Shown piece by piece: positions 18,401 through 25,160 of a DNA stretch of 64,000 nt (its first letter is position 1; each line of letters opens with the position of its first letter). The position numbers and the translations under genes were made by a program. Location of the stretch: NCBI GenBank assembly GCA_020635275.1, contig JACKAA010000005.1, positions 186,001 through 250,000 on the forward strand, given 5' to 3'. Origin of the DNA: Ignavibacteriales bacterium (GTDB taxonomy: Bacteria; Bacteroidota; Ignavibacteria; Ignavibacteriales; Melioribacteraceae). Under the pieces are notes generated by a model. It was not told where the DNA came from. It searched no databases and saw nothing but the letters and a program-made list of their open reading frames with translations.

Positions 18401-19149
18401 GGTATTTTACTGATAGTATTGATTCCAATAAATTTTACTTTCCGGAAGGCTTAGTTCTTGATACTGCTAAATATTTAGTTGTATGTAGAGATACAACAGC
18501 ATTTAAACAGTTTAATCCATCAACAATAAATTTACTTGATGATTTTAATTTTTCATTCTCAAACGGTGGAGAGCAGATTAAATTGTATAATAATTTAAGC
18601 CAATTAGTTGACTCAGTATTTTATGACGATGCATTACCTTGGCCCATTGAACCAGATGGGAAAGGTCCAACGCTTTCACTAAAAAATCCAGAATTAAACA
18701 ATTCAAATTCAGAAAGTTGGGCAGCATCAGGTGGGCATGGAACTCCAGGAATAAAAAATGATGTTTATACTGATATATCAACATCTATTGAAGAAGAAAA
18801 GATTGTGACTGAATATAAACTTTTACAAAACTATCCAAATCCATTTAATCCAAGCACAACAATAAAATATTCAATCCCAACTAATTCCGTCATTGCGAGG
18901 AGCAACGCGACGCGGCAATCTGCTGAGATTACTTCGGGAAATTCTTTCCCTCGTAATGACAATGTTAATGTTACACTTAAAGTTTATGATATTTTAGGGC
19001 GGGTAGTTAAAACTTTAGTAAATCAAAAACAAAAAGCTGGATTTTACGAAGTCAAGTTTAATGGAAGTGATTTATCAAGCGGAATATATTTTTACAGAAT
19101 AACTGCTGGAGATTATGTTGAATCTAAAAAGATGGTTTTATTAAAATAA
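15496..19149 (+). CDS. T9SS cargo: lamin-tail / CotH kinase-like surface protein
   Basis: A 1217-residue secreted protein with a signal peptide at residues 1-23. A lamin-tail domain (VINEVMTSN at 26) is interrupted at about 98-290 by a beta-sandwich insert (FDDSGWEMG, LNGVEVARRN) and resumes to about 350. Then come a chitobiase C-terminal-like domain (IYYSLDGSIPSD at 389) and a CotH domain from about 445, with ALVLRNSGSDW, RYWGIHNIRDKI and WRWIIYDTDFGFGH. A GWSGDIT repeat, a second lamin-tail (VVINEINYNSAP) and a C-terminal type A sorting domain (NYPNPFNP, ending YVESKKMVLLK) follow. CotH domains are atypical protein kinases in spore formers; the role of bacterial secreted versions is unknown. 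The sorting domain carries a 24-codon in-frame repeat insertion. Confidence 0.88.
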   Translation: MYTNKLTLILLIHLLFLSTSFSQIVINEVMTSNANSIYDEDESTPDWIEIFNNSSNQIDLTGYYLSDSKNNLQRWIIPSYIIDANEHLLIFASGKDQYIDGPYWNTVIKWVDVWKYRRRLAAPPPDDWKKLDFDDSGWEMGSTSIGYGDDDDSTVISPCNTLYLRKKFAIDDINSLNSILLHIDYDDAFIAYLNGVEVARRNIGKFREDTPYKAFADKHHEAKIYQGGQPELCTTDLSGTLILNGENLFAIEVFPAEVGDDDITIIPYLTLGLKDPPLSPGGINEQIADLLPLMHTNFKLSDNETLYLSNNLGEIIDSVILPIIETDASFGRYPDGASSWQYFTNPTPGQVNDQPGFSEIASEPEIQPSGNFFNNSVTVQLSNTDQSKIYYSLDGSIPSDTSFLYSKPFTLDSTRVVKCISIHESKLQSKVSVRTFFINEENNFPIVSLSTNPANLWDIDSGIYVKGNNYNPEAPNYGANFWQDWEREAHIEFFNEVGNIGFSLPCGIKIFGNITRCFPQKSLSIFFRGQYGFNELSYELFSNSNIKKFDALVLRNSGSDWTSTMLRDPFMISLIGELDLELQNYCPAILFINGRYWGIHNIRDKINEDFIASRRDVSANKIDLLENKYKVVEGTNDDYLDILYILENNNFSENEFYNYFKTRIDIDNFFDYQISEIYFNNTDWPGSNVKFWREKTESPLWRWIIYDTDFGFGHLMSYKFNSLEFALAENGPSWPNPPWSTFLLRKLLENQKYKYEFINRFGDLSNSLFKKDIVKMKLDLIKNRIISQMPRHIKKWENSFQYVDNIVTWRSINSFENWENNVQVIYNFAENRLSYLRLYFIDQFNLSGEAAINLNASNKNGGTVVINKLVVDSFPWSGKYFQDVPVKIKALPNYGYKFVGWSGDITSAESEMTIMLNETNLFTAVFELNEDEPQVVINEINYNSAPDYDTEDWLEFYNNSSNPIDLTNWYFTDSIDSNKFYFPEGLVLDTAKYLVVCRDTTAFKQFNPSTINLLDDFNFSFSNGGEQIKLYNNLSQLVDSVFYDDALPWPIEPDGKGPTLSLKNPELNNSNSESWAASGGHGTPGIKNDVYTDISTSIEEEKIVTEYKLLQNYPNPFNPSTTIKYSIPTNSVIARSNATRQSAEITSGNSFPRNDNVNVTLKVYDILGRVVKTLVNQKQKAGFYEVKFNGSDLSSGIYFYRITAGDYVESKKMVLLK
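18889..18960 (+). repeat. In-frame 72-bp palindromic repeat element inside the sorting-domain coding sequence
   Basis: The ends GTCATTGCGAGG (18889-18900) and CCTCGTAATGAC (18949-18960) are inverted repeats with one mismatch. An inner hairpin AATCT-GCTG-AGATT lies at 18917-18930. The element is GC-rich against its surroundings and contains GCGACGCGGCAA, recalling the dispersed GTCATTGCGAGG...GCAATC family seen in many bacterial genomes. It is exactly 24 codons (residues 1132-1155: VIARSNATRQSAEIT then SGNSFPRND) and keeps the frame. It splits the first strand IKYSIPTNS from VNVTLKVYDILG of an otherwise normal sorting domain. Confidence 0.88.
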
Positions 19150-19254
19150 ATTAAGACTATTCTAGAGATGTAAAAGTTTACTTCTCAACAAAAAAAAATA
19201 TGTTAGAGAAATTTTCCTTCATAATATTTAACTCAATTTCATTTGGAGGTTGAA

Positions 19255-19359
19255 ATGAAACATTTTCCTTCAATCACTATTTACTTTTTTATCACACTCA
19301 TAACATTGCCCAACAAAATATTGGTAAATATAAAGCAATTTGAAAAGTATATTTCTTGA
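19255..19359 (+). pseudogene. Remnant of a secreted-protein gene (leader only)
   Basis: A 34-codon frame begins behind CATTTGGAGGTTGAAATG, nearly the same leader as the CotH gene (CATTTGGAGGTTTAAATG). It encodes MKHFPSITIYFFITLI, a signal-peptide core. A one-base frame change then reads IAQQNIGKYKAI, a natural signal-cleavage end. After that both frames stop. It looks like the 5' stub of a former secreted protein gene, perhaps a paralogue of its neighbour. Confidence 0.55.
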
Positions 19360-19399
19360 GGAGAGGTTGAATTTCAATATGAGATTTGATTTACCTTTA

Positions 19400-19415
19400 T
19401 TTTTTTTTTTTTTTT
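19400..19415. repeat. Poly-T homopolymer (16 T)
   Basis: An uninterrupted run of 16 T residues in non-coding DNA after the leader remnant. No GC stem precedes it, so it is not a standard terminator. The flanking bases 19416-19627 show no gene or motif. Confidence 0.7.
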
Positions 19416-19627
19416 CATTTTTACTTGTGAAAAATTGAAAGCGGAATAATTATATGGATTTAATTGCATTATAATTTATTCCAAAATTTTGGAAAATGCC
19501 CAAAGTTTACACAATCATTAGATTACTAAAATAATAACTATAAAGACTTTTCAAATTAAAAATATAAAATAGATTTAATAATATATTGGACTTAACAAAT
19601 AATTATTCATTGAAGTAATTAATTTAC

Positions 19628-19656
19628 TTGACAAAAAGATACCAAAGTTGTATCAT
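19628..19656 (+). promoter_or_regulatory. Sigma70-like promoter of the rhamnose operon
   Basis: TTGACA at 19628-19633 and TATCAT at 19651-19656 are separated by 17 bases, an almost textbook housekeeping promoter. It lies about 120 bases before the rhaI ATG and is directly followed by a near-perfect palindrome, as expected of a repressor-controlled promoter. Confidence 0.7.
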
Positions 19657-19657
19657 A

Positions 19658-19683
19658 CTCAAAGCTTTTCGAAAAGGTTTGAG
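19658..19683. promoter_or_regulatory. 26-bp near-palindrome, candidate LacI-family operator
   Basis: The half-sites CTCAAAGCTTTTC and GAAAAGGTTTGAG are inverted repeats with one mismatched pair and no spacer, centred on CG. LacI-family regulators usually bind even-length palindromes with a central CG. The site begins 2 bases after the -10 hexamer, so bound protein would block initiation. The obvious candidate ligand is the LacI-family protein encoded at 22640-23683 in the same operon. Confidence 0.65.
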
Positions 19684-19778
19684 CAACAAAATTTTCTATG
19701 TTTTATCAAAAATAAATAATTTTTTACAGATAAATTATAATTTGAATTTTATTATTAAACACTGCCTGTTGAGGAAAA

Positions 19779-20996
19779 ATGAATACAAAAAATCTTAGTG
19801 AATCATTAGTAAATCTTAAAAATGAATTTGGAAATGAACGAGTACAAGCTGCAATAAATGCTATCATGAAATTTCAAGTTGAAGTACCAAGTTGGATTTT
19901 TGGAGAATTTGGCGGAGGCAGATTTGGTGATTATATGCCTGCAGGATTTGCAACAAACATTTTTGAAAAATTGGACGATGCAGCTAAAGTAAACGAACTT
20001 ACCGGAGCTTCTCAACAAATTGCAACTCATACATTATGGGATTTTTCTGATGATGGAATGGATGGCTCCTACGATATTGCTATTGAGGTAAAAAATGCTG
20101 CTGAATTAAGGGGACTAAAATTAGGGTCCATCAACCCAACATATTTTTTGAAAGGATCACACACAGGAAGTCTAAGTTCATATGATGATAAGATAAGAGA
20201 AAGATATATTGAACAAACTATTCTGTCTGGTAAAATTGCTCATGAATTATCAAATGGAGTTTTAACTTTATGGCTTCCCGATGGATCAAATTATCCAGGT
20301 CAAACTGAATTAGATAGGCAAATCAAAAATACTAGAGATTCGTTAAAATTTATTTCAAAAAATGTTCATGAATCAGTAAGAGTTTTAATTGAATACAAAG
20401 TTTTTGAACCCGGGACTTATAGCACTGTATTGGCTGATTGGGGAAGCGCGTTGTTAATGGCACAAGCATACGGACCAAATGCCGGTGTACTAATTGATTT
20501 AGGACATCACTTTCATTCGACAAATATTGAACAGATAGTTTCAAGATTAATTAGTAATGATATTATTGGAGGTTTCCACTTTAATACTAGATATGCCGCC
20601 GATGATGATCATTCCGTTGAACCGAATTTAGAAATGGCAAGAATTTTTTATGAGTTGATTAAAGGTGATGTAATTTTTGGAAAGAAAAAATGGGATTTAA
20701 TGATTGACCAATGCAGCAGCAGGGAAAATAGAATGGAAGCTATTATTCATTCAATTGATTCATTGCAAATTCTTTTAGCCAAAGCAATGTTAGTTGATCA
20801 AGAACAACTATTAGAATATCAAAAAAATGATCAAATAATTTTAGCAAATAGACTTTTTAATAATGCATTAATTTTGGCTGATGTAAGACCAATAATTTAT
20901 GAAGCAAGAAGAATTAAGGATCTTCCTTTAGATCCAGTAGATGCATATGTTCAAAGCGGATATCAGAAAAAAATTGAAGATGAACGAAATAATTAA
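19779..20996 (+). CDS. rhaI: L-rhamnose isomerase (Pseudomonas stutzeri type)
   Basis: A 405-residue TIM-barrel sugar isomerase converting L-rhamnose to L-rhamnulose in the cytoplasm. With a constant offset of 14 it carries the metal and catalytic residues known from P. stutzeri L-RhI: E205 in IEYKVFEPG, D240 and H243 in LIDLGHH, H267 in GFHFNTR, and D275/D277 in AADDDH. D310 in LMIDQ is the likely remaining metal ligand. No signal peptide is present. A GAGGA site precedes the ATG. It heads the operon behind the TTGACA/TATCAT promoter and palindrome, and the permease follows after 33 bases. Enzymes of this type also accept other rare aldoses, but the nearby rhaM supports rhamnose. Confidence 0.9.
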   Translation: MNTKNLSESLVNLKNEFGNERVQAAINAIMKFQVEVPSWIFGEFGGGRFGDYMPAGFATNIFEKLDDAAKVNELTGASQQIATHTLWDFSDDGMDGSYDIAIEVKNAAELRGLKLGSINPTYFLKGSHTGSLSSYDDKIRERYIEQTILSGKIAHELSNGVLTLWLPDGSNYPGQTELDRQIKNTRDSLKFISKNVHESVRVLIEYKVFEPGTYSTVLADWGSALLMAQAYGPNAGVLIDLGHHFHSTNIEQIVSRLISNDIIGGFHFNTRYAADDDHSVEPNLEMARIFYELIKGDVIFGKKKWDLMIDQCSSRENRMEAIIHSIDSLQILLAKAMLVDQEQLLEYQKNDQIILANRLFNNALILADVRPIIYEARRIKDLPLDPVDAYVQSGYQKKIEDERNN

Positions 20997-21029
20997 AATA
21001 AAATTACGTGATGCAAAAAAGGAGCTAAA

Positions 21030-22442
21030 ATGTTCAAGCAAAAACTGTTATCACAATTAAATTCTGTTGAAGAATATGAACGGACACCAATTCCCGAAAA
21101 TAAGTTAAAGGGTTGGAAAAGTTTTATTGGAATGTATGCTGGTGAACATACTGCCGGTACTGAATTTGTAATAGGACCACTATTTGTGGCTCATGGAGTT
21201 GGTGCACTTGATTTATTATTAGGTCTTTTTATTGGTAACATACTTGCTGTATTCAGCTGGGCTTTTTTAACAGGACCTATTGCGGTTAAAAAAAGAATAA
21301 CGCTCTATTTTTTACTTGAAAAAATTTGCGGAAATAGAGTCACTTTAGTTTATAATCTTATTAATGCTTTAATGTTCTGCTTTTTAGCCGGATCAATGAT
21401 TGCAGTTTCAGCTACTGCTGTAGGCATTCCTTTTGATATTGCTATGCCGTCATTAAATGATTGGCTGCCAAATTCAATCGGTTGGATTGTAATTGTTCTA
21501 ATTGTAGGAATTGTAACAACAATTGTTGCAATGTTTGGTTACAATCAAATTTCAAAATTTGCAAATATAGCTGCCCCATGGATGATCATGGTATTTATTG
21601 CCGCTGCTGTTGCTGTTCTGCCAGACTTGGGTGTTCATTCAGTTTCAGAATTTTGGACTAAAGCAAATGATGTAATGTGGACTGGAACACCGCTTGAAGG
21701 TCAAAGTAAATTTTCCTTTTGGCATGTACTCTTTTTTGCTTGGTTCTGTAATATGGCAATGCATATCGGTATGGCAGATCTTTCTATTTTAAGGTATGCT
21801 AAAAAATGGTATTATGGATTTTCATCTGCAACCGGAATGTATTTAGGTCATTATATTGCTTGGGTTGCTTCTGGTATACTATATTCTTTGTTTTTATTAG
21901 AATCTTCAAATAGTACAGAATTTGCACCAGGACCAGTTGCTTATAGAGCTGCTGGTTTGGCTGGAGCAATTTGTGTTGTAATTGCCGGCTGGACAACAGC
22001 CAATCCAACAATTTATAGAGCTGGATTAGCATTACAAGCAATTAAACCAAGTTGGAAGACATGGAAAGTTACAGCAATTGTTGGAGCTATTACAACTTCA
22101 GCTGCACTTTTTCCGGCATTGGTTATGAAACTATTAGAATTTGTTGCGTTATATGGTCTTTTACTTATGCCGATGGGTGCAATTATTATTATGGATATTT
22201 ATATTCTTCCTAAATTTAATCTTCAATCTAATTTTTCTGAATACTTTAAAAAGAATTTTAATCCATCAGCTGCTTTAAGCTGGATCATAACTTTACTAGC
22301 TGCATTGTTTTTTAATATATTCTTTGGTGTTGAAGTATTTTTCTTAGGTTTGCCAGGTTGGTTTGTAGCTTCACTTGTTTATTTAATTTCGAGTAAGATA
22401 ATTCAGCAAAAATTAAATATTGCTAATGGAGGTGCTGCATGA
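21030..22442 (+). CDS. NCS1-like permease, candidate L-rhamnose importer
   Basis: A 470-residue membrane protein with about twelve hydrophobic segments, resembling the cytosine/purine permease (NCS1, PF02133) family. It has a soluble N-terminus with EYERTPIPENKLKGWKSF, then GEHTAGTEFVIGPLFV, GYNQISKFANIAAPW and a mid-protein HIGMADLSILRYAKKW. Its position directly after rhaI, ahead of the regulator and aldolase, argues that it imports the sugar or a product rather than a nucleobase; that is inference. GGAGC precedes the ATG. The stop overlaps the start of a 56-codon gene (ATGA). Confidence 0.8.
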   Translation: MFKQKLLSQLNSVEEYERTPIPENKLKGWKSFIGMYAGEHTAGTEFVIGPLFVAHGVGALDLLLGLFIGNILAVFSWAFLTGPIAVKKRITLYFLLEKICGNRVTLVYNLINALMFCFLAGSMIAVSATAVGIPFDIAMPSLNDWLPNSIGWIVIVLIVGIVTTIVAMFGYNQISKFANIAAPWMIMVFIAAAVAVLPDLGVHSVSEFWTKANDVMWTGTPLEGQSKFSFWHVLFFAWFCNMAMHIGMADLSILRYAKKWYYGFSSATGMYLGHYIAWVASGILYSLFLLESSNSTEFAPGPVAYRAAGLAGAICVVIAGWTTANPTIYRAGLALQAIKPSWKTWKVTAIVGAITTSAALFPALVMKLLEFVALYGLLLMPMGAIIIMDIYILPKFNLQSNFSEYFKKNFNPSAALSWIITLLAALFFNIFFGVEVFFLGLPGWFVASLVYLISSKIIQQKLNIANGGAA

Positions 22443-22609
22443 AAAACTTAATAAAAGTAATTTCTTATATTGGATTAGGCTTAACATTAGTTCCTGCTTT
22501 TTTAGTTTTTGTTGGAAATATTGATTTAGACTCAAACAAAATGCTGATGCTATTCGGAACAATTATTTGGTTTGTCACTGCTCCAATTTGGATGAACAAA
22601 ACTGAATAA
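22439..22609 (+). CDS. Small two-segment membrane protein coupled to the permease
   Basis: A 56-residue protein encoded in an ATGA overlap with the permease stop and preceded by a strong GGAGG site located inside the permease 3' end. It has two hydrophobic stretches, about residues 5-26 (VISYIGLGLTLVPAFLVFVG) and 35-51 (MLMLFGTIIWFVTAPIW), joined by a short acidic loop NIDLDSNK. The C-terminus is charged. The tight coupling suggests an accessory subunit or stabiliser of the transporter, much as small membrane subunits accompany other carriers. I do not recognise a named family. Confidence 0.75.
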   Translation: MKNLIKVISYIGLGLTLVPAFLVFVGNIDLDSNKMLMLFGTIIWFVTAPIWMNKTE

Positions 22610-22639
22610 CAGATTTCAATCATTATACTGTAATATAAA

Positions 22640-23683
22640 ATGAAAAAGAAAGTTACGTTAAAAGATATTGCCCAAAAGATTGGTGTTGATACATCAACTG
22701 TTTCTAAAGCTTTACGCAAAAGTCCGGATATTTCTTCAACAATGCAGGAAAAGGTTAAAAGTATTGCTGATAAATTAGGATACAGACCAAATCTTCTTGC
22801 AAAGTCGTTGATTAATAAAAGAAGCAACATTTTAGGTGTAATTATTCCTGATTTGAGAATATCTTTTTTTTCGGAAGCTACGCGTGGTATTTATGAAGAA
22901 GCAACAAAAAATGGATTTGAATCAATTTTGTTGGTTCATGATGAAAATCCCAAAAATGAAAAACAAAAATTAGAATTTTTATCGGATATAAATGTTGATG
23001 GGATTTTACTTAACTCTGTTGATGAAAACACAAATTTAGATTTATATAAAAGATTACAAGAAGAAGGTATAAAAATTGTTTGCTGGGATAGAAAAATTAG
23101 AAATTCTAATTTTAATTCAGTTACAATAAATGATAAAAAAGCCGCTTACGAACTTACTAATACATTCATAAAAGCCGGTAGAAGAAAAATAATGTTTATT
23201 GGACCAAATACTGGAATACCAGTAGCAAAGGATAGATATGACGGATATTTGATGGCACTTAAAGAAAACGATATAAAGTTTAATAAGAAACTTGTATTGC
23301 AAACAGAACGGACATTTGAGAGTTCGCATGATACTTTGTTTCAGGTACTAAAAAATGGAACTGAAATAGATGCAATAGTTTGTGTTGGAGGTCTTGTAGC
23401 CTACGGTGCAGGAAACGCAATTTTAGAAAGTAAACTAAATATACCGGATGATATTTTATTGGGTGAATTTGGAGATAATGATATTATCTCAAGATTGGGA
23501 GTTCCATTTTATTCAGTTAATCAAAATCCTTACCAGATGGGAAAGCAATCTGTCGATTTATTAACTCAATGTTTAAATGATGAAAAAATTTGTGCCAGCT
23601 CAATTAATATTGAAGTCGACCATAAAATAATATCCCGCAATACGGGTGTGCAAAAAATGAAAAAAAATTTTATCAAGAATTAA
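22640..23683 (+). CDS. LacI-family transcriptional regulator
   Basis: A 347-residue regulator. Residues 5-52 are the LacI helix-turn-helix and hinge (VTLKDIAQKIGVDTSTVSKALR, GYRPNLLAKSL). The rest is a periplasmic-binding-protein-like effector domain from NILGVIIPDLRISFFSE onward, with DGILLNSV, CWDRKI and a late GEFGDNDIISRLGVPFYSV segment. Such proteins repress sugar operons and release DNA on binding a sugar or sugar phosphate. The gene lies 30 bases after the small membrane protein and 57 before the aldolase. The 26-bp CG-centred palindrome at the operon promoter is its likely target. Rhamnose or rhamnulose is the inferred effector. Confidence 0.9.
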   Translation: MKKKVTLKDIAQKIGVDTSTVSKALRKSPDISSTMQEKVKSIADKLGYRPNLLAKSLINKRSNILGVIIPDLRISFFSEATRGIYEEATKNGFESILLVHDENPKNEKQKLEFLSDINVDGILLNSVDENTNLDLYKRLQEEGIKIVCWDRKIRNSNFNSVTINDKKAAYELTNTFIKAGRRKIMFIGPNTGIPVAKDRYDGYLMALKENDIKFNKKLVLQTERTFESSHDTLFQVLKNGTEIDAIVCVGGLVAYGAGNAILESKLNIPDDILLGEFGDNDIISRLGVPFYSVNQNPYQMGKQSVDLLTQCLNDEKICASSINIEVDHKIISRNTGVQKMKKNFIKN

Positions 23684-23740
23684 TCTTAAAAAGTAAAAAT
23701 TAATTACACATTCAAAAATTATAATTATAGGAAACACACT

Positions 23741-25030
23741 TTGAATTTTCATCTACTTCATCCGAAAGAACAGCTTGTAAGAATAATGAATAGGATTTAC
23801 AATAATAAAATGACGACTCTTTCAGGCGGTAACTTATCAATAAAAGATTTAAATGGTGACATTTGGATAACTCCGGCTGGAATTGACAAAGGCAAATTAG
23901 CAGCTAACGATATAATGTGTGTTAAAGCAAATGGCCAAATAATTGGACCGCACAGACCTTCATCAGAATATCCATTCCATATTTCAATTTATAACAAGAG
24001 ACCTGATATCAAAGCAATTGTGCATGCACATCCTCCGGCACTAGTATCATTTAGTATTGTCCGAAATATACCAGACACAAATATAATACCTCAAGCGAAA
24101 AGAGTTTGCGGAAAAGTCGGTTATGCTCCATATGCGCTTCCCGGAAGCGATAAGCTAGGTGAAAATATTGCGGCAACTTTTGAGAAAGGTTATAATGTTG
24201 TTCTTCTTGAAAACCATGGAGTTGCAACGGGAGGAACAGATTTATTAAACGCTTTTCATCGATTAGAAACTCTTGAATTTTGTGCAAGAACAATTATACA
24301 AGCTAAAAGAGTTGGCGAGATTACTACTCTTACAGAAGAACAAATTTCTTTTTTTGATCATAGACAAAATAATTTGCCGGAATTTGAAATACTTGAGCAT
24401 ACTAGTTTGGAAAGAGAAATTAGAAGTCAGATTGTTGATATTGTACACCGATCATGTGATAGAAATCTTATGATAAGTACAGAAGGTGTTGCTTCAATAA
24501 GATATGAGGGAAATGATTTTCTTATAACTCCTTCGGGATTGGGGAGAAGAAGTATTGATATTGAAGATATTGTGATGATAAAAGACGGTAAAAGAGAAAA
24601 AGGCAAAAATCCAAGCCGTTCGGTTTTATTACATCAATCTATCTATAAAAATAATCCGTATATTAATTCTATTATTTTAGCTCAGTCGCCAAACGTAACT
24701 GCTTATGCAATTTCAAAAGAATTCTTTCAAACAAGAACAATACCGGAGAGCTATGTTGTTTTACGTGATATTCAGAAAATAAAATTTGGCGATCAATTCA
24801 ATGATCCTGAGAAAATTGCTAAATCTCTTTCCCAAAGTGTTCATGTATTATTAATCCAAAATGATTGTCTTTTAACAACCGGTAAAAATATTCTTGAAGC
24901 ATTTGATAGATTGGAAGTTGCAGAGTTTAGTGCAAATTCATTAATAACATCAAAAATAATTGGTGAGTGCATTAAAATTGATGATGGTCAAATCTCAGAA
25001 TTAAATGAAAAGTTTTCGCTTGCTAAATAA
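23741..25030 (+). CDS. Double class II aldolase/adducin-domain protein, probable rhamnulose-phosphate aldolase role
   Basis: A 429-residue protein made of two class II aldolase domains. The first (about 5-215) has an intact zinc site by comparison with E. coli FucA: E76 in SSEYPFH, H95 and H97 in HAHPP, and H159 in LLENHG. The second (about 220-425) keeps the fold order (ITPSGLGRRSIDIEDIVMI, then SRSVLLHQSIYKNNP) but reads LAQSPN and IQNDCLL where the zinc histidines should be, so it is probably non-catalytic. The enzyme would cleave a ketose-1-phosphate to DHAP and lactaldehyde. The start is TTG; no nearby ATG gives the full domain. Context points to rhamnulose-1-phosphate. Confidence 0.8.
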   Translation: MNFHLLHPKEQLVRIMNRIYNNKMTTLSGGNLSIKDLNGDIWITPAGIDKGKLAANDIMCVKANGQIIGPHRPSSEYPFHISIYNKRPDIKAIVHAHPPALVSFSIVRNIPDTNIIPQAKRVCGKVGYAPYALPGSDKLGENIAATFEKGYNVVLLENHGVATGGTDLLNAFHRLETLEFCARTIIQAKRVGEITTLTEEQISFFDHRQNNLPEFEILEHTSLEREIRSQIVDIVHRSCDRNLMISTEGVASIRYEGNDFLITPSGLGRRSIDIEDIVMIKDGKREKGKNPSRSVLLHQSIYKNNPYINSIILAQSPNVTAYAISKEFFQTRTIPESYVVLRDIQKIKFGDQFNDPEKIAKSLSQSVHVLLIQNDCLLTTGKNILEAFDRLEVAEFSANSLITSKIIGECIKIDDGQISELNEKFSLAK

Positions 25031-25064
25031 TTAGAATAAAATGAATCCATTGATTGAGGAATGA

Positions 25065-25133
25065 ATGAGAAATAAGTCAACTTTTTTTCTATTAATTTTT
25101 ATCCTTGTAACTAAAGTTTTTATGGAACACTAA
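25065..25133 (+). other. Possible 22-codon leader-like peptide
   Basis: ATG behind TTGAGGAATGA encodes MRNKSTFFLLIFILVTKVF followed by three residues and a stop. It resembles a signal-peptide start cut short and may be a relic or leader of the next secreted-protein gene. Real translation is uncertain. Confidence 0.3.
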
Positions 25134-25160
25134 ATATTGGAAGTACTTTTGAGAGATAAT

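Noticed and set aside
19400..19415. Poly-T run as a terminator
   Set aside because: No GC-rich stem precedes it.
25137..25160. TTG start for the secreted propeller protein
   Set aside because: It would put charged residues ahead of a signal peptide that begins cleanly at the ATG at 25161.
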